A stretch of 64,000 bases of DNA, taken from assembly GCA_902604525.1 (NCBI GenBank), contig CACKYY010000003.1, positions 22,125-86,124 on the forward strand. The letters run 5' to 3'. Under the pieces are notes generated by a model. It was not told the origin of the DNA. It did not search any database and was given only the letters and a program-made list of their open reading frames with translations. The DNA comes from an uncultured Pelagibacteraceae bacterium (GTDB lineage: Bacteria; Pseudomonadota; Alphaproteobacteria; Pelagibacterales; Pelagibacteraceae). Below are positions 9,833 to 18,948 of this stretch, piece by piece. How positions within the stretch are numbered: position 1 is the stretch's first letter; the number at the start of each line of letters is the position of its first letter. Both the position numbers and the translations under genes were made by a program.

Positions 9833-10570
9833 TTAATTTGGAATGATGCATACTGGAATTGGCTCCATTTTATGCATATTTTGTTTTCTTATATTTTCGT
9901 ATTTAGATCGATTCGGAGAATTAGGATTGGCCATAGCCTCTTCTAATTCTTCATATTTTAGACCAAGTTGACCTTCATCAGTTCTGCCATCATCCCACAA
10001 ACCATCAGTTGGTGCAGCTTCAATAATTTCTTTAAGAATACCAAGTTCTTTTCCTAGTTCCCAAATTTGAGTTTTATTACAGTCTGCGATTGGTGAAATA
10101 TCAACTCCACCATCTCCATATTTTGTGTAAAATCCTACACCAAAATCTTCGACTTTATTTCCAGTTCCTACAACAATTCCCTTATTAGCTGCAGCTACTT
10201 GGTAAAGAGTTGTCATTCTTAATCTTGCTCTAGAATTTGCCATTCCGTGTTCGTTATCAAATTTAGATAAACTGGCACTAAAAGCTAGAAATAATTCATC
10301 TAAATTAACTGTATGTCCTTCAACATTTTTAAAATTTTTTACCAGCCATTCTTGATGTTTTAAACTTAAATCATGTTGGTGTGATTTTTGTTTAATGGGC
10401 ATGGACAAAACAATTGTTCTTAAACCTGTCATAGCACTTAATGTACTAGATACAGAGGAGTCTATCCCACCGGAGACACCTATAACTAAAGACTCTGCCT
10501 TAGATGGCATATTATTTGCATAATCCTTAATCCAATTAGAAATAAATTTAACTTTTTCAGATGAATTCAT
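9833..10570 (-). CDS. nadE: NH3-dependent NAD synthetase
   Basis: 245-residue N-type ATP pyrophosphatase that amidates nicotinic acid adenine dinucleotide to NAD, using ammonia. The P-loop motif GVSGGIDSS lies around residues 29-37. Further family marks are GTGNKVEDFGVGFYTKYGDGGVD-like residues (GTGNKVED through YGDGG) and APTDGLWDDGRTDEGQLG. There is no N-terminal nitrilase domain, so it takes free ammonium. That suits a cell relying on ammonium and amines. The start gives a full-length family protein; it follows the DAHP synthase by 38 bp. Confidence 0.95.
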   Translation of the reverse strand: MNSSEKVKFISNWIKDYANNMPSKAESLVIGVSGGIDSSVSSTLSAMTGLRTIVLSMPIKQKSHQHDLSLKHQEWLVKNFKNVEGHTVNLDELFLAFSASLSKFDNEHGMANSRARLRMTTLYQVAAANKGIVVGTGNKVEDFGVGFYTKYGDGGVDISPIADCNKTQIWELGKELGILKEIIEAAPTDGLWDDGRTDEGQLGLKYEELEEAMANPNSPNRSKYENIRKQNMHKMEPIPVCIIPN

Positions 10571-10608
10571 AGTGTTTAGATATTAATTTTTAATGATTTT
10601 GCAATGTT

Positions 10609-11988
10609 TTAAGATGCCGCTCTATTTGCGTTTTTTGAATAAGAGCTATTCTTTTTAATCTCATCTGATATCAAAAAAGCCAATTCCAATGCCTGATTTG
10701 AATTTAATCTTGGGTCACAATGAGTATGATATCTTGAGGACAGATCTTGCTCAGATATTTTTTGAGCACCTCCTATGCATTCTGTTACATTTTGACCAGT
10801 AAGCTCAATATGCAAACCTCCTGCATAACTTCCTTCACTTTGGTGACAAGCAAAAACATCTTTAACTTCTTTTAAAACTCTATTGAAAGGTCTTGTTTTA
10901 AAACCTGTAACAGCTTGAATAGTATTTCCATGACATGGGTCACACGACCAAATAACATTAAGTCCCTCTTTTTTAATTGCTCGAATAAGTTTTGGTAAAT
11001 GTTTTGAAACATTATCTGCTCCAAATCTTGAAATTAATGTAATTTTACCTTTCTCATTCTTTGGGTTAATTTTATTACATAAATTAATTAGATCATCAGC
11101 TTTTAATGTTGGTCCACATTTAATTCCAATTGGGTTTTCTATTCCTCTGCAAAATTCAACGTGTCCGCCATCTAATTGTCTAGTTCTATCTCCAATCCAA
11201 ACAAAATGAGCTGAAGTATCATGGTTTTCACCAGTAGTAGAGTCTGTCCTTGTCATAGACTCTTCAAAAGGTAACAATAAAGCTTCATGTGATGTCCAAA
11301 AATTAACAGTATACAATCTGTTATTAAAATCTGATGTGATTCCACATGCTCTCATGAATGCTATAGCATCAGCAATTTTATCCTCAAGATCTTTAAATTT
11401 TTTAGCTTGTGGACTTTTTTTAATATAATCTAAATTCCATAAATGTACTTTGTTTAAATCTGCAAAACCTCCTTTTGAAAAGGCTCTTATAAGATTGAGT
11501 GTTGCAGCTGACTGTGAATAAGCCTTAAATAATCTTTTTGGATCAGGAATTCTTGCTTTTTTACTAAATTCCATTCCATTAATGTTGTCTCCTAAATAAC
11601 TGGGAAGCTCTACACCATTTTTTGTTTCAACTGGTGAACTTCTTGGTTTTGAAAATTGACCAGCTATTCTTCCAAGTTTCACAACTGGTAAGGAGGCTGA
11701 ATATGTTAAAACTAAAGACATTTGTAACAATAGTTTAAATGTGTCTCTTATATTATCTGGATTAAATTCAGCAAAACTTTCAGCACAATCTCCACCTTGG
11801 AGAAGAAAAGCTTTTCCATCCACAACTTCAGCAAGTTGGTCTTTTAAATGTCTAGTCTCTCCTGCAAAAACTAATGGTGGAAACGTTCCTATTTTATCCA
11901 AAACTGTATCCAATTCTTTTTTATCTGGATACTCTGGTATGTGTTTAACAGGATATTTTCTCCAACTATTTTTTTTCCAATTTTTCAT
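10609..11988 (-). CDS. Class II 3-deoxy-7-phosphoheptulonate synthase
   Basis: First step of aromatic amino acid synthesis: phosphoenolpyruvate plus erythrose-4-phosphate gives DAHP. This is the class II (plant/actinobacterial) form: MKNWKKNSWRKYPVKHIPEYP at the start, FLLQGGDCAESFAEF, KLGRIAGQFSKPRSS, WIGDRTRQLDGGHVEF and VIWSCDPCHGNT are diagnostic. About 459 residues. An in-frame TTG two codons upstream is possible, but the ATG at 11988 is the likelier start. It sits between glmS and nadE on the same strand. Class II enzymes are often named aroG, aroF or aroH, so I give no symbol. Confidence 0.93.
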   Translation of the reverse strand: MKNWKKNSWRKYPVKHIPEYPDKKELDTVLDKIGTFPPLVFAGETRHLKDQLAEVVDGKAFLLQGGDCAESFAEFNPDNIRDTFKLLLQMSLVLTYSASLPVVKLGRIAGQFSKPRSSPVETKNGVELPSYLGDNINGMEFSKKARIPDPKRLFKAYSQSAATLNLIRAFSKGGFADLNKVHLWNLDYIKKSPQAKKFKDLEDKIADAIAFMRACGITSDFNNRLYTVNFWTSHEALLLPFEESMTRTDSTTGENHDTSAHFVWIGDRTRQLDGGHVEFCRGIENPIGIKCGPTLKADDLINLCNKINPKNEKGKITLISRFGADNVSKHLPKLIRAIKKEGLNVIWSCDPCHGNTIQAVTGFKTRPFNRVLKEVKDVFACHQSEGSYAGGLHIELTGQNVTECIGGAQKISEQDLSSRYHTHCDPRLNSNQALELAFLISDEIKKNSSYSKNANRAAS

Positions 11989-12023
11989 ATGCAACCTGCA
12001 GGTGTTTTAGCAGAGTTTAAACT

Positions 12024-13844
12024 TTATTCAACAGTGACAGATTTAGCCAAATTTCTTGGCTTATCGATATCATAACCTTTTTTAAGTGCAGAATAATATG
12101 CCAATTTTTGAAGAGGTATAGTTAAAAGAAAAGGCAATAAATCATCATTAGTGTTTTCCACTTCAATAGTTTCCCAAATATTTTCAGAAACAATTTCGTC
12201 TTTACTTTTGTTGGTTATTAATAAAACCTTTGCCCCTCTTGCTATTACTTCCTGCATATTCGAAATAGTTTTTTTATAATAACTGTCTCTTGGAGCTAAT
12301 ACCACAACTGGCATTCCATCTTCAATCAATGCCAATGGGCCATGTTTCATCTCACCTGCAGGATAACCTTCTGCATGGACATAAGATAATTCTTTTAATT
12401 TTAAAGCACCTTCAAGTGCAATTGGATATGAAAAACCCCTACCCAAAAACATTGAGCCTTTTGCTTCATTAAAAGTAGAAGATATAGCTTGTATATCATT
12501 ATCTACTAATAAGGATTTTTCAATTAGACCTGGCAAATTCTGAAGATCTTTAATCTTTTCTTTGTAAATTTCTTTATTAATTTCATTTCTCAAATATCCA
12601 AGTTTTAAAGCTAAAATATATAAAATTAATATTTGGCCTAAAAAAGCTTTTGTAGATGCAACACCAATTTCTGGACCACAATGAATTGGTAATACAAAAT
12701 TTGCATCTCTTGCAATTGAACTTTCAATTACATTTACAACAGCACAAGTTTTCATATTGTTTTTTTTACATAGATCTAGTGCTGCGTAAGTATCTGCTGT
12801 TTCTCCAGATTGTGAGACAAATATATATAGTTTGTCTTTTTTAAATCTATTTTTTCGATATCTAAACTCTGATGCAATATCTATAGAAACATCAAGTTGA
12901 GTTAATTCTTCAAACCAATATTTGGCCATTAAACAGGAATGGTAAGCGGTGCCACAACCTATCAAAGTAATTGAATTAATTTCATCAATTTTCCATGGGA
13001 AATTATATATATTTATTTCTGAATTTGGTTTGTCTACATATTCTTTAATCCCAGTTTTAACTGTATTTGGTTGTTCTTCAATTTCCTTAGCCATAAAATG
13101 TTTAAAATCACCTTTTTCATAACTAGCGTCATCTGACGAAAGTTCTAATATTTTTTTATTTATTTTTGTTCCATCCTCATTAAAGAAAAGAACTTGATCC
13201 TTTTTAATAATACAAAATTCACCATCTTCAAGATAAGTAATTTTATTTGTCATTGATTTTAATGCATAAGAATCTGAACCTAGATAATTTTCATTAGGTC
13301 CATAGCCAACAGCTAAAGGTGAGCCTCTTCTAGCTCCAACTATTAAATCAGGAATATCTTTAAAAACAATTCCTAAAGCAAAGCTTCCATGAAGTTGTTT
13401 TAATGTTTGTGTAATAGCTTCTTCTAACTCATTGGTTTTTAAATTTTCAGTAATTAAATGGACTATTACCTCTGTGTCAGTTTGAGATTTAAATACATGA
13501 CCTTTTTTTATCAAATATTTTTTTAAGATTGTTGAATTTTCAATAATACCATTGTGAACAATAGAAACATTATCTGATGAGTGTGGATGAGCATTAACAC
13601 TATTTGGTACCCCGTGTGTCGCCCATCTAACATGACCAATACCAATATTGCCTTTTAAATTTTTTAAATCAAAATTTTGCTCTAGAGTATCCACTCTCCC
13701 CTCAGATTTTACCTCTTTTATCTTACCTTCAAAAAGAGTTGCTATCCCTGCAGAGTCATAACCTCTATATTCAAGCTTTTTTAATGAGCTGATAATACTT
13801 GCAGAGACTGACTTGTTGCTTGAAATTCCAATGATACCACACAT
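12024..13844 (-). CDS. glmS: Glutamine--fructose-6-phosphate aminotransferase (isomerizing)
   Basis: 606 residues. Makes glucosamine-6-phosphate from fructose-6-phosphate and glutamine, feeding peptidoglycan and lipopolysaccharide. The N-terminal MCGIIGI exposes the catalytic Cys of an Ntn-type glutaminase domain. Two SIS sugar-isomerase domains follow (ITLIGCGTAYHSCLMAKYW, VSQSGETADT; later SMFLGRGFSYPIALEGALKLKELSYVHAE in part). The C-terminus is the typical KPRNLAKSVTVE. It starts 3 bp after a stand-alone GlmU acetyltransferase domain, so two steps of UDP-GlcNAc synthesis are co-expressed. Confidence 0.97.
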   Translation of the reverse strand: MCGIIGISSNKSVSASIISSLKKLEYRGYDSAGIATLFEGKIKEVKSEGRVDTLEQNFDLKNLKGNIGIGHVRWATHGVPNSVNAHPHSSDNVSIVHNGIIENSTILKKYLIKKGHVFKSQTDTEVIVHLITENLKTNELEEAITQTLKQLHGSFALGIVFKDIPDLIVGARRGSPLAVGYGPNENYLGSDSYALKSMTNKITYLEDGEFCIIKKDQVLFFNEDGTKINKKILELSSDDASYEKGDFKHFMAKEIEEQPNTVKTGIKEYVDKPNSEINIYNFPWKIDEINSITLIGCGTAYHSCLMAKYWFEELTQLDVSIDIASEFRYRKNRFKKDKLYIFVSQSGETADTYAALDLCKKNNMKTCAVVNVIESSIARDANFVLPIHCGPEIGVASTKAFLGQILILYILALKLGYLRNEINKEIYKEKIKDLQNLPGLIEKSLLVDNDIQAISSTFNEAKGSMFLGRGFSYPIALEGALKLKELSYVHAEGYPAGEMKHGPLALIEDGMPVVVLAPRDSYYKKTISNMQEVIARGAKVLLITNKSKDEIVSENIWETIEVENTNDDLLPFLLTIPLQKLAYYSALKKGYDIDKPRNLAKSVTVE

Positions 13845-13847
13845 AGT

Positions 13848-14468
13848 TTATTTTTTTCTCTTATAATTTTTGATTTCTGTTTGTAAAGATCTAGTTAGTG
13901 CTAAAGATTTTTTAGATACATTTTTTGTTATAACTGAACCTGCTCCCACAATACTTTCATTCTCAATTGTAATTGGTGCGACTAATGAAGAATTGGATCC
14001 TATAAATACTTTATCATTAATTTTTGTTTTATTTTTTTTGATACCATCATAATTACAAGTTATCGTACCAGCTCCCACATTTACAGCTTTGCCAATTTCT
14101 GTATCGCCAATATAAGATAAATGACTTACCTTTGATTTTTTACCAACAGTACTTTTTTTAACTTCAACAAAATTTCCAATTTTAGAACCCTCTTTTAGAA
14201 TTGTTTCAGGTCTTATTCGTGCATATGGACCAATCTCAACTTTGTTTTCAATTTTACAAACCTCTAGATGGGAAAAAGATTTGATTATAACATTGTTTCC
14301 AATTTTTACTTTTGGACCGAAAACAACATAAGGCTCAATAGAAACATTTTTTCCAATTTTTGTATCTTTAGAAAAGAAAATCGTCTCAGGGCCTAACATT
14401 TTAACACCTGCTTTTAAAAATTTATTTCTTAACCTAACTTGAATTTTTTGTGAATTTAATGGTTTCAT
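13848..14468 (-). CDS. Stand-alone GlmU-type acetyltransferase domain (left-handed beta-helix)
   Basis: 206 residues matching only the C-terminal half of GlmU, which acetylates glucosamine-1-phosphate. The N-terminus looks like the GlmU linker helix (QKIQVRLRNKFLKAGVKMLGP). Hexapeptide repeats follow, with the characteristic GPYARIRPETIL, NFVEVKKS, YIGDTEIG, GAGTITCNYDG and IGSNSSLVAPI segments. The N-terminal pyrophosphorylase half (about 230 residues with the LAAGxGTRM motif) is absent, and the upstream 69 bp cannot hold it. The other activity must be encoded elsewhere. It lies directly before glmS. It could also be a divergent acetyltransferase for another amino sugar. Confidence 0.85.
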   Translation of the reverse strand: MKPLNSQKIQVRLRNKFLKAGVKMLGPETIFFSKDTKIGKNVSIEPYVVFGPKVKIGNNVIIKSFSHLEVCKIENKVEIGPYARIRPETILKEGSKIGNFVEVKKSTVGKKSKVSHLSYIGDTEIGKAVNVGAGTITCNYDGIKKNKTKINDKVFIGSNSSLVAPITIENESIVGAGSVITKNVSKKSLALTRSLQTEIKNYKRKK

Positions 14469-14537
14469 TTAATTTTGGTTTATATTAAGTATATAATTTA
14501 ATTAATTCACAAATTATTTCTTTAAAATACTTTTATA

Positions 14538-15221
14538 ATGAAACAAAAATTCACTATTTTATTTGATCTAGATGGTACACTAGTTGATACAGCTCCAGAT
14601 TTAATGCACGCTCATAATTATGTTATGAAAAAATTTGGTTATCCAACTAAATCCACAGAAGAGATTAGAAATTTAGTTGGCAAGGGTGCGGGAGCTATGA
14701 TTGGAAGATCAATTTGGGGACAAGCAAAAAAAGAATTCAGTAAGGTAAATGATGAAAAAATAAAAAAAGAAATGGTTAGAGAATTTGTTGATTTCTATGC
14801 AAAAAATATAATTAAAGAAAGTACTTTGATCACAGGGGTAAAGGAATTTTTAAAATGGTGTAAAGAACAAGACATATCAATGGCTGTTTGTACTAATAAA
14901 CAAGAGCATCTATCAAAAGATCTTTTAAAAAAAATTGGAATTTATAGTTATTTTGAATACGTTGCTGGTTCAGATACTTTCGATTATTGTAAACCAGACC
15001 CTAGACATCTAACTTCAGTTGTAGAAATTCTAGATGGTGACTTAAAAAAAACAATAATGATTGGTGATAGCGAAACAGATGCTAACGCTGCAAAATCTGC
15101 AGAAATTCCAATAATTTTATTACAAGATGGATACACAGAAAAAAAAATTGATGAAATTTATCATAATCACTTAATTAAAGATTTTGTCGGAATTGAAAAA
15201 ATAATTTCAAATTATCTTTAA
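14538..15221 (+). CDS. gph: HAD-family phosphoglycolate phosphatase-like hydrolase
   Basis: 227-residue haloacid-dehalogenase phosphatase. Motif I (FDLDGTLVDTAPDLMHA, residues about 8-24), motif II (CTNKQ), motif III lysine region (YCKPDPRHL) and motif IV (MIGDSETDANAAK) are all present. A helical cap lies between motifs I and II. This layout fits Gph, which removes 2-phosphoglycolate made during DNA repair or oxygenase activity. HAD substrates are hard to read from sequence, so Gph is the best guess. It is divergent from the GlmU-like gene. Confidence 0.8.
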   Translation: MKQKFTILFDLDGTLVDTAPDLMHAHNYVMKKFGYPTKSTEEIRNLVGKGAGAMIGRSIWGQAKKEFSKVNDEKIKKEMVREFVDFYAKNIIKESTLITGVKEFLKWCKEQDISMAVCTNKQEHLSKDLLKKIGIYSYFEYVAGSDTFDYCKPDPRHLTSVVEILDGDLKKTIMIGDSETDANAAKSAEIPIILLQDGYTEKKIDEIYHNHLIKDFVGIEKIISNYL

Positions 15222-15280
15222 TATTGATTAATTTTATTTTAGCATTAAAACAAAACTTACAATACTTAAGAGGTTAAAAA

Positions 15281-16177
15281 TTGCATTTTATAGATAAAGA
15301 GCCTAGTCAAAAAAGATTAGATTTTAATGAAAAATTAAAATCAAATAAAATTTTAAGAGTACCAGGTGCTTACAACCCTCTGACTGCAAAATTAGTTGAA
15401 GAAATTGGATACGATGCAGTTTATGTTTCTGGTGGAGTAATGGCAAATGATCTTGGCTTTCCTGACATAGGGCTTACTACTTTACAAGATGTAAGTACAA
15501 GATCTTACTTGATATCAAGAGTAACAAATCTTCCAACTATTGTTGATATTGATACAGGATTTAAATCTTGCAAAGAAACTATTGAAACATTTGAAGAATT
15601 TGGAATTACAGGAGTGCATTTAGAAGATCAAATAGAGAGAAAAAGATGTGGACATTTAGATAACAAAGAATTGATTTCAACAGAAGCAATGGTTAAAAAA
15701 ATAAAAGAATGTGTTGCTGCTAAAAAAGATCCAAATTTCAAAATTATAGCAAGATCTGATGCAAAAAGTGTAGAGGGAATTGATAAAATGATTGAGAGAT
15801 GTAAGGCATATGTTGATGCTGGAGCTGAGATTATTTTTCCTGAAGCTTTACAAGACGAAAAAGACTTTGAAAAAGTAAGAAAAGAACTCGATTGTTATTT
15901 ATTAGCTAATATGACTGAGTTTGGAAAATCAAAATTATTTAATTACAAAGAATTAGAAAACATAGGATTTAATATCGTAATTTATCCCGTAACCACTCAA
16001 AGATTAGCAATGAAAAACGTAGAAGATGGATTAAGAGACATTTATATTAATGGACACCAGAACAACATTATAGATAAAATGCAAACTAGAAAAAGACTAT
16101 ATGAGCTTGTTGAGTATGAAAAATATAATTCATTAGACGAAAAAATTTACAACTTTAGTACGGAAGGACATGAATAA
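15281..16177 (+). CDS. prpB: Methylisocitrate lyase / PEP mutase-family lyase
   Basis: 298 residues of the isocitrate lyase/PEP mutase superfamily. PrpB splits 2-methylisocitrate into pyruvate and succinate, the last step of propionate breakdown. Family marks: RVPGAYNPLTAKLVEEIGYDAVYVSGG, a D-I-D-T-G-F metal site, GVHLEDQ, the catalytic RKRCGHLDNKEL loop and IIARSDAKS. The start is TTG (no nearby ATG) with an AGAGG Shine-Dalgarno site 7 bp before it. Its stop shares one base with the prpC start. No prpD lies beside it. Confidence 0.88.
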   Translation: MHFIDKEPSQKRLDFNEKLKSNKILRVPGAYNPLTAKLVEEIGYDAVYVSGGVMANDLGFPDIGLTTLQDVSTRSYLISRVTNLPTIVDIDTGFKSCKETIETFEEFGITGVHLEDQIERKRCGHLDNKELISTEAMVKKIKECVAAKKDPNFKIIARSDAKSVEGIDKMIERCKAYVDAGAEIIFPEALQDEKDFEKVRKELDCYLLANMTEFGKSKLFNYKELENIGFNIVIYPVTTQRLAMKNVEDGLRDIYINGHQNNIIDKMQTRKRLYELVEYEKYNSLDEKIYNFSTEGHE

Positions 16178-17301
16178 TGAGTGACGATATTAAAAAAGGA
16201 TTGCTTGGAATTGTAGTTGATGAAACTGAAGTTTCTAAAGTTATGCCTGAAATTAATTCTCTAACCTACAGAGGTTATGCTGCACAAGATTTATGTGAAT
16301 ATTGTAGATTTGAAGAAGTGGCTTACTTAATTTTAAATAAAGATCTGCCAAATACTATAGAGCTTAGAAAATTTGAAAAAGAGGAAAAAAACAACAGAGA
16401 ATTATCAAAAAATTTATATGAAATAATAAAACATATGCCAAAAAAATCTCACCCTATGGATGTTGCAAGAACAGCCGTAAGTGTGATGGGATTAGAGGAT
16501 AAAGAAACACAAGACTCTACACCAGAGGCAAATATGAGAAAAGCGTTAAGAATTTTTGCAAAAACTCCTACTGCCTTAGCAGCATTTTATAGAATCAGAA
16601 ATGGTAAAAAAATAATCAAACCCGTAAAAACTTTAACTTTTGCTGAAAATTTCTTTTATATGTGTTTTGGTAAAGTTCCACAAAAAGAAATTGTAAAAGC
16701 ATTTGATGTTTCTTTAATATTATACGCAGAACACAGTTTTAATGTTTCAACTTTTACAGCAAGAACAATTACAAGTAGTTTATCAGATATTCATGGCGCT
16801 ATTACTGGAGCTATTGCAAGTTTGAAGGGACCATTGCATGGTGGAGCTAATGAAGAGGTAATGCATATGATGAATAAAATTAAAAAACCAGAAAACGCAT
16901 TAAAATGGATCAATAACGCATTAAAAAATAAGGAAGTTGTGATGGGATTTGGTCATCGAGTTTATAAATCAGGTGACTCAAGAGTTCCAACAATGAGAAA
17001 ATATTTTGGAAAAGTAGCAAAACTTAAAAAAGATAAAAAATTTGAAAAAATATATGACATTGTTGAAAAAGTGATGATCAAAGAAAAAAATATCTACCCA
17101 AATGTGGATTATCCTACCGGACCAACTTATCATTTGATGGGTTTTGAAACAGATTTTTTTACACCAATATTTGTGATCTCAAGGATTACAGGTTGGTCAG
17201 CTCATATCATGGAGCAACATGCTGCAAATAAGCTTATTAGACCTTTAGCCAGTTATAAGGGTAATAAACATAGAAAGGTTTTACAGCTTAATCAGAGATA
17301 A
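16177..17301 (+). CDS. prpC: 2-methylcitrate synthase / citrate synthase family
   Basis: 374 residues. PrpC condenses propionyl-CoA with oxaloacetate. Citrate-synthase-fold hallmarks are present: YRGYAAQDLCE near the N-terminus, LYAEHSFNVSTFTAR, LKGPLHGGANEEVMHM and GFGHRVYKSGDSRVP with catalytic His residues, and the C-terminal AHIMEQHAANKLIRP. Its short length and co-translation with prpB point to methylcitrate synthase rather than the TCA enzyme. The 3' end overlaps the convergent FkbM gene by 14 bp. Propionyl-CoA in these cells could come from branched amino acids or methylated sulfur compounds (inference). Confidence 0.88.
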   Translation: MSDDIKKGLLGIVVDETEVSKVMPEINSLTYRGYAAQDLCEYCRFEEVAYLILNKDLPNTIELRKFEKEEKNNRELSKNLYEIIKHMPKKSHPMDVARTAVSVMGLEDKETQDSTPEANMRKALRIFAKTPTALAAFYRIRNGKKIIKPVKTLTFAENFFYMCFGKVPQKEIVKAFDVSLILYAEHSFNVSTFTARTITSSLSDIHGAITGAIASLKGPLHGGANEEVMHMMNKIKKPENALKWINNALKNKEVVMGFGHRVYKSGDSRVPTMRKYFGKVAKLKKDKKFEKIYDIVEKVMIKEKNIYPNVDYPTGPTYHLMGFETDFFTPIFVISRITGWSAHIMEQHAANKLIRPLASYKGNKHRKVLQLNQR

Positions 17302-17911
17302 TTTTTTTTGCAAGAATATTTTCATTATCAACATTCTCTAGAATATAACCACAATTCTCTAACATCTTTTTTGTTTGCATAAGTTTTTTGCCCTCTAAAA
17401 AAGTCCCATCAAAATGTTTTGACTCAAAAAAAATCTCATTAATTTTTACTGTATTAAAATCAATAGAGTTAAGTATTTTATACTCAGCTCCTTCTACATC
17501 TAATTGAAGTCTATCTATTGACCGAATTAGATATTTATCTGTCAAATCTTTAAACGTTATAAAATCAATTTGTATTTTTTGAATATCTTCCTCATTAATA
17601 TTAAATCTTTTACTTTTATGTCTTAATATATGGTTTTTATCAAATGAACCTATGCCTGTTGCCCAATGTTTACCAAGTTTTTTAATTGATTTTTTTTTAA
17701 CATAAAAAAAATCTTGTTTACTTGAGCTGTCAAAAATTGCGTTTTTACATAAGAAAAAATTTTCTTCATTTACATAATCTTTTTCAAGTATTTCATAATT
17801 ATAGGGTACGGGCTCAATTAATAGAATATATTTACCTAATTTTTTTGATATTATTTCTTTTAAATACTGGCCAGTGTGAGCTCCAATTACGACTAAAGCA
17901 AAATCTCTCAC
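17288..17911 (-). CDS. FkbM-family SAM-dependent methyltransferase
   Basis: 207 residues with an FkbM-type Rossmann fold: N-terminal DFALVVIGAHTGQYLKEIISKKLG (SAM-binding loop with GAHTG), LIEPVPYNYEILEKDY, and a later LQLDVEGAEYKILNSID, the classic FkbM signature around residues 138-153. FkbM enzymes methylate sugar or small-molecule hydroxyls; in bacteria many act on surface glycans. The start is GTG; an ATG 2 bp upstream is out of frame. It follows nrdB by 5 bp on the same strand but shows no functional tie to it. Substrate unknown. Confidence 0.75.
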   Translation of the reverse strand: MRDFALVVIGAHTGQYLKEIISKKLGKYILLIEPVPYNYEILEKDYVNEENFFLCKNAIFDSSSKQDFFYVKKKSIKKLGKHWATGIGSFDKNHILRHKSKRFNINEEDIQKIQIDFITFKDLTDKYLIRSIDRLQLDVEGAEYKILNSIDFNTVKINEIFFESKHFDGTFLEGKKLMQTKKMLENCGYILENVDNENILAKKIISD

Positions 17912-17916
17912 ATTTA

Positions 17917-18948
17917 TTAGCTAAATGCTTCGACCCATGTTCCTTGAGTGGATGCTTTAGAATATTCTGTTGCACGACCTTCAAAGAAGTTCATATGCTC
18001 TACAGCGTTAAGCATAGTATCTAACCAGCCTAAAGGATTCTTATCAACATCATAAATAGCCTCTAAGCCAAGTTGAACAAGTCTTCTGTTAGCTATAAAT
18101 CGAATATAATCCTTAACATCCTTTGCAGTTAAACCTTCCATTGGACCCATTTCAAAAGCTAAATCAATAAAAGCATCTTCATGCTCTATAATTGTTCTGC
18201 ATGCTTCATAAAGTTCTTTCTTCAACTTTGGTGTCCATATTTCAGGGTTTTCATTAATAAATTCTTTAAAAACTCTAATCATAGAATTACAGTGAAGAGT
18301 TTCATCTCTGACTGACCAAGTAACAATTTGGCCCATACCTTTCATCTTGTTATGTCTTGGAAAATTTAACAAAATTGCAAAACTTGCAAATAATTGAAGT
18401 CCTTCTGTAAATGCACTAAATACCGCAACCGTTTTAGCAATATCTTCTTTTGAATTTACATTGAAGTTTTGCATATAATCATATTTATCTTTCATTTCTT
18501 TATACTTCATGAAAGCAGAATATTCAGATTCAGGCATTCCAATTGTATCTAAAAGATGTGAATAAGCTGCCACATGAACTGTTTCCATTGAAGCAAATGC
18601 AGTCATCATCATTAAAACTTCAGTTGGTTTAAAAACTGTTGTGTAGTGTCTTAAGTAACAATTATTTACTTCAACATCTGCTTGAGTAAAAAATCTAAAA
18701 ATTTGCGTTAATAGATTTTTTTCTGACTGTGATAAATTTTTTTGCCAATCTCTTACATCGTCTCCTAAAGGAACTTCTTCAGGTAACCAGTGGATTCTTT
18801 GTTGAGTTAACCAAGCATCATAACACCATGGATATCTAAATGGTTTATAAACTGGGTTCTCTACTAATAATCCCATTTTTTTTGGTTGAACAATTTCTTT
18901 TTTTTCAGGTTGGATAATTTCTGAACTTATTTCTTCAGCTACTGACAT
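17917..18948 (-). CDS. nrdB: Ribonucleotide reductase class I beta subunit
   Basis: About 343 residues; the di-iron radical-generating subunit of aerobic class I ribonucleotide reductase. The ferritin-like metal ligands are visible: METVHVAAYSHLL contains the first ExxH and the tyrosine position of the radical residue, EGLQLFASFAILL gives the third Glu, and RDETLHCNSMI the second ExxH. The likely start is ATG 18948, preceded by an AGGAG site 9 bp away inside the nrdA 3' end; this overlaps nrdA by 10 bp. A GTG three codons earlier is the alternative. Co-expressed with nrdA. Confidence 0.95.
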   Translation of the reverse strand: MSVAEEISSEIIQPEKKEIVQPKKMGLLVENPVYKPFRYPWCYDAWLTQQRIHWLPEEVPLGDDVRDWQKNLSQSEKNLLTQIFRFFTQADVEVNNCYLRHYTTVFKPTEVLMMMTAFASMETVHVAAYSHLLDTIGMPESEYSAFMKYKEMKDKYDYMQNFNVNSKEDIAKTVAVFSAFTEGLQLFASFAILLNFPRHNKMKGMGQIVTWSVRDETLHCNSMIRVFKEFINENPEIWTPKLKKELYEACRTIIEHEDAFIDLAFEMGPMEGLTAKDVKDYIRFIANRRLVQLGLEAIYDVDKNPLGWLDTMLNAVEHMNFFEGRATEYSKASTQGTWVEAFS

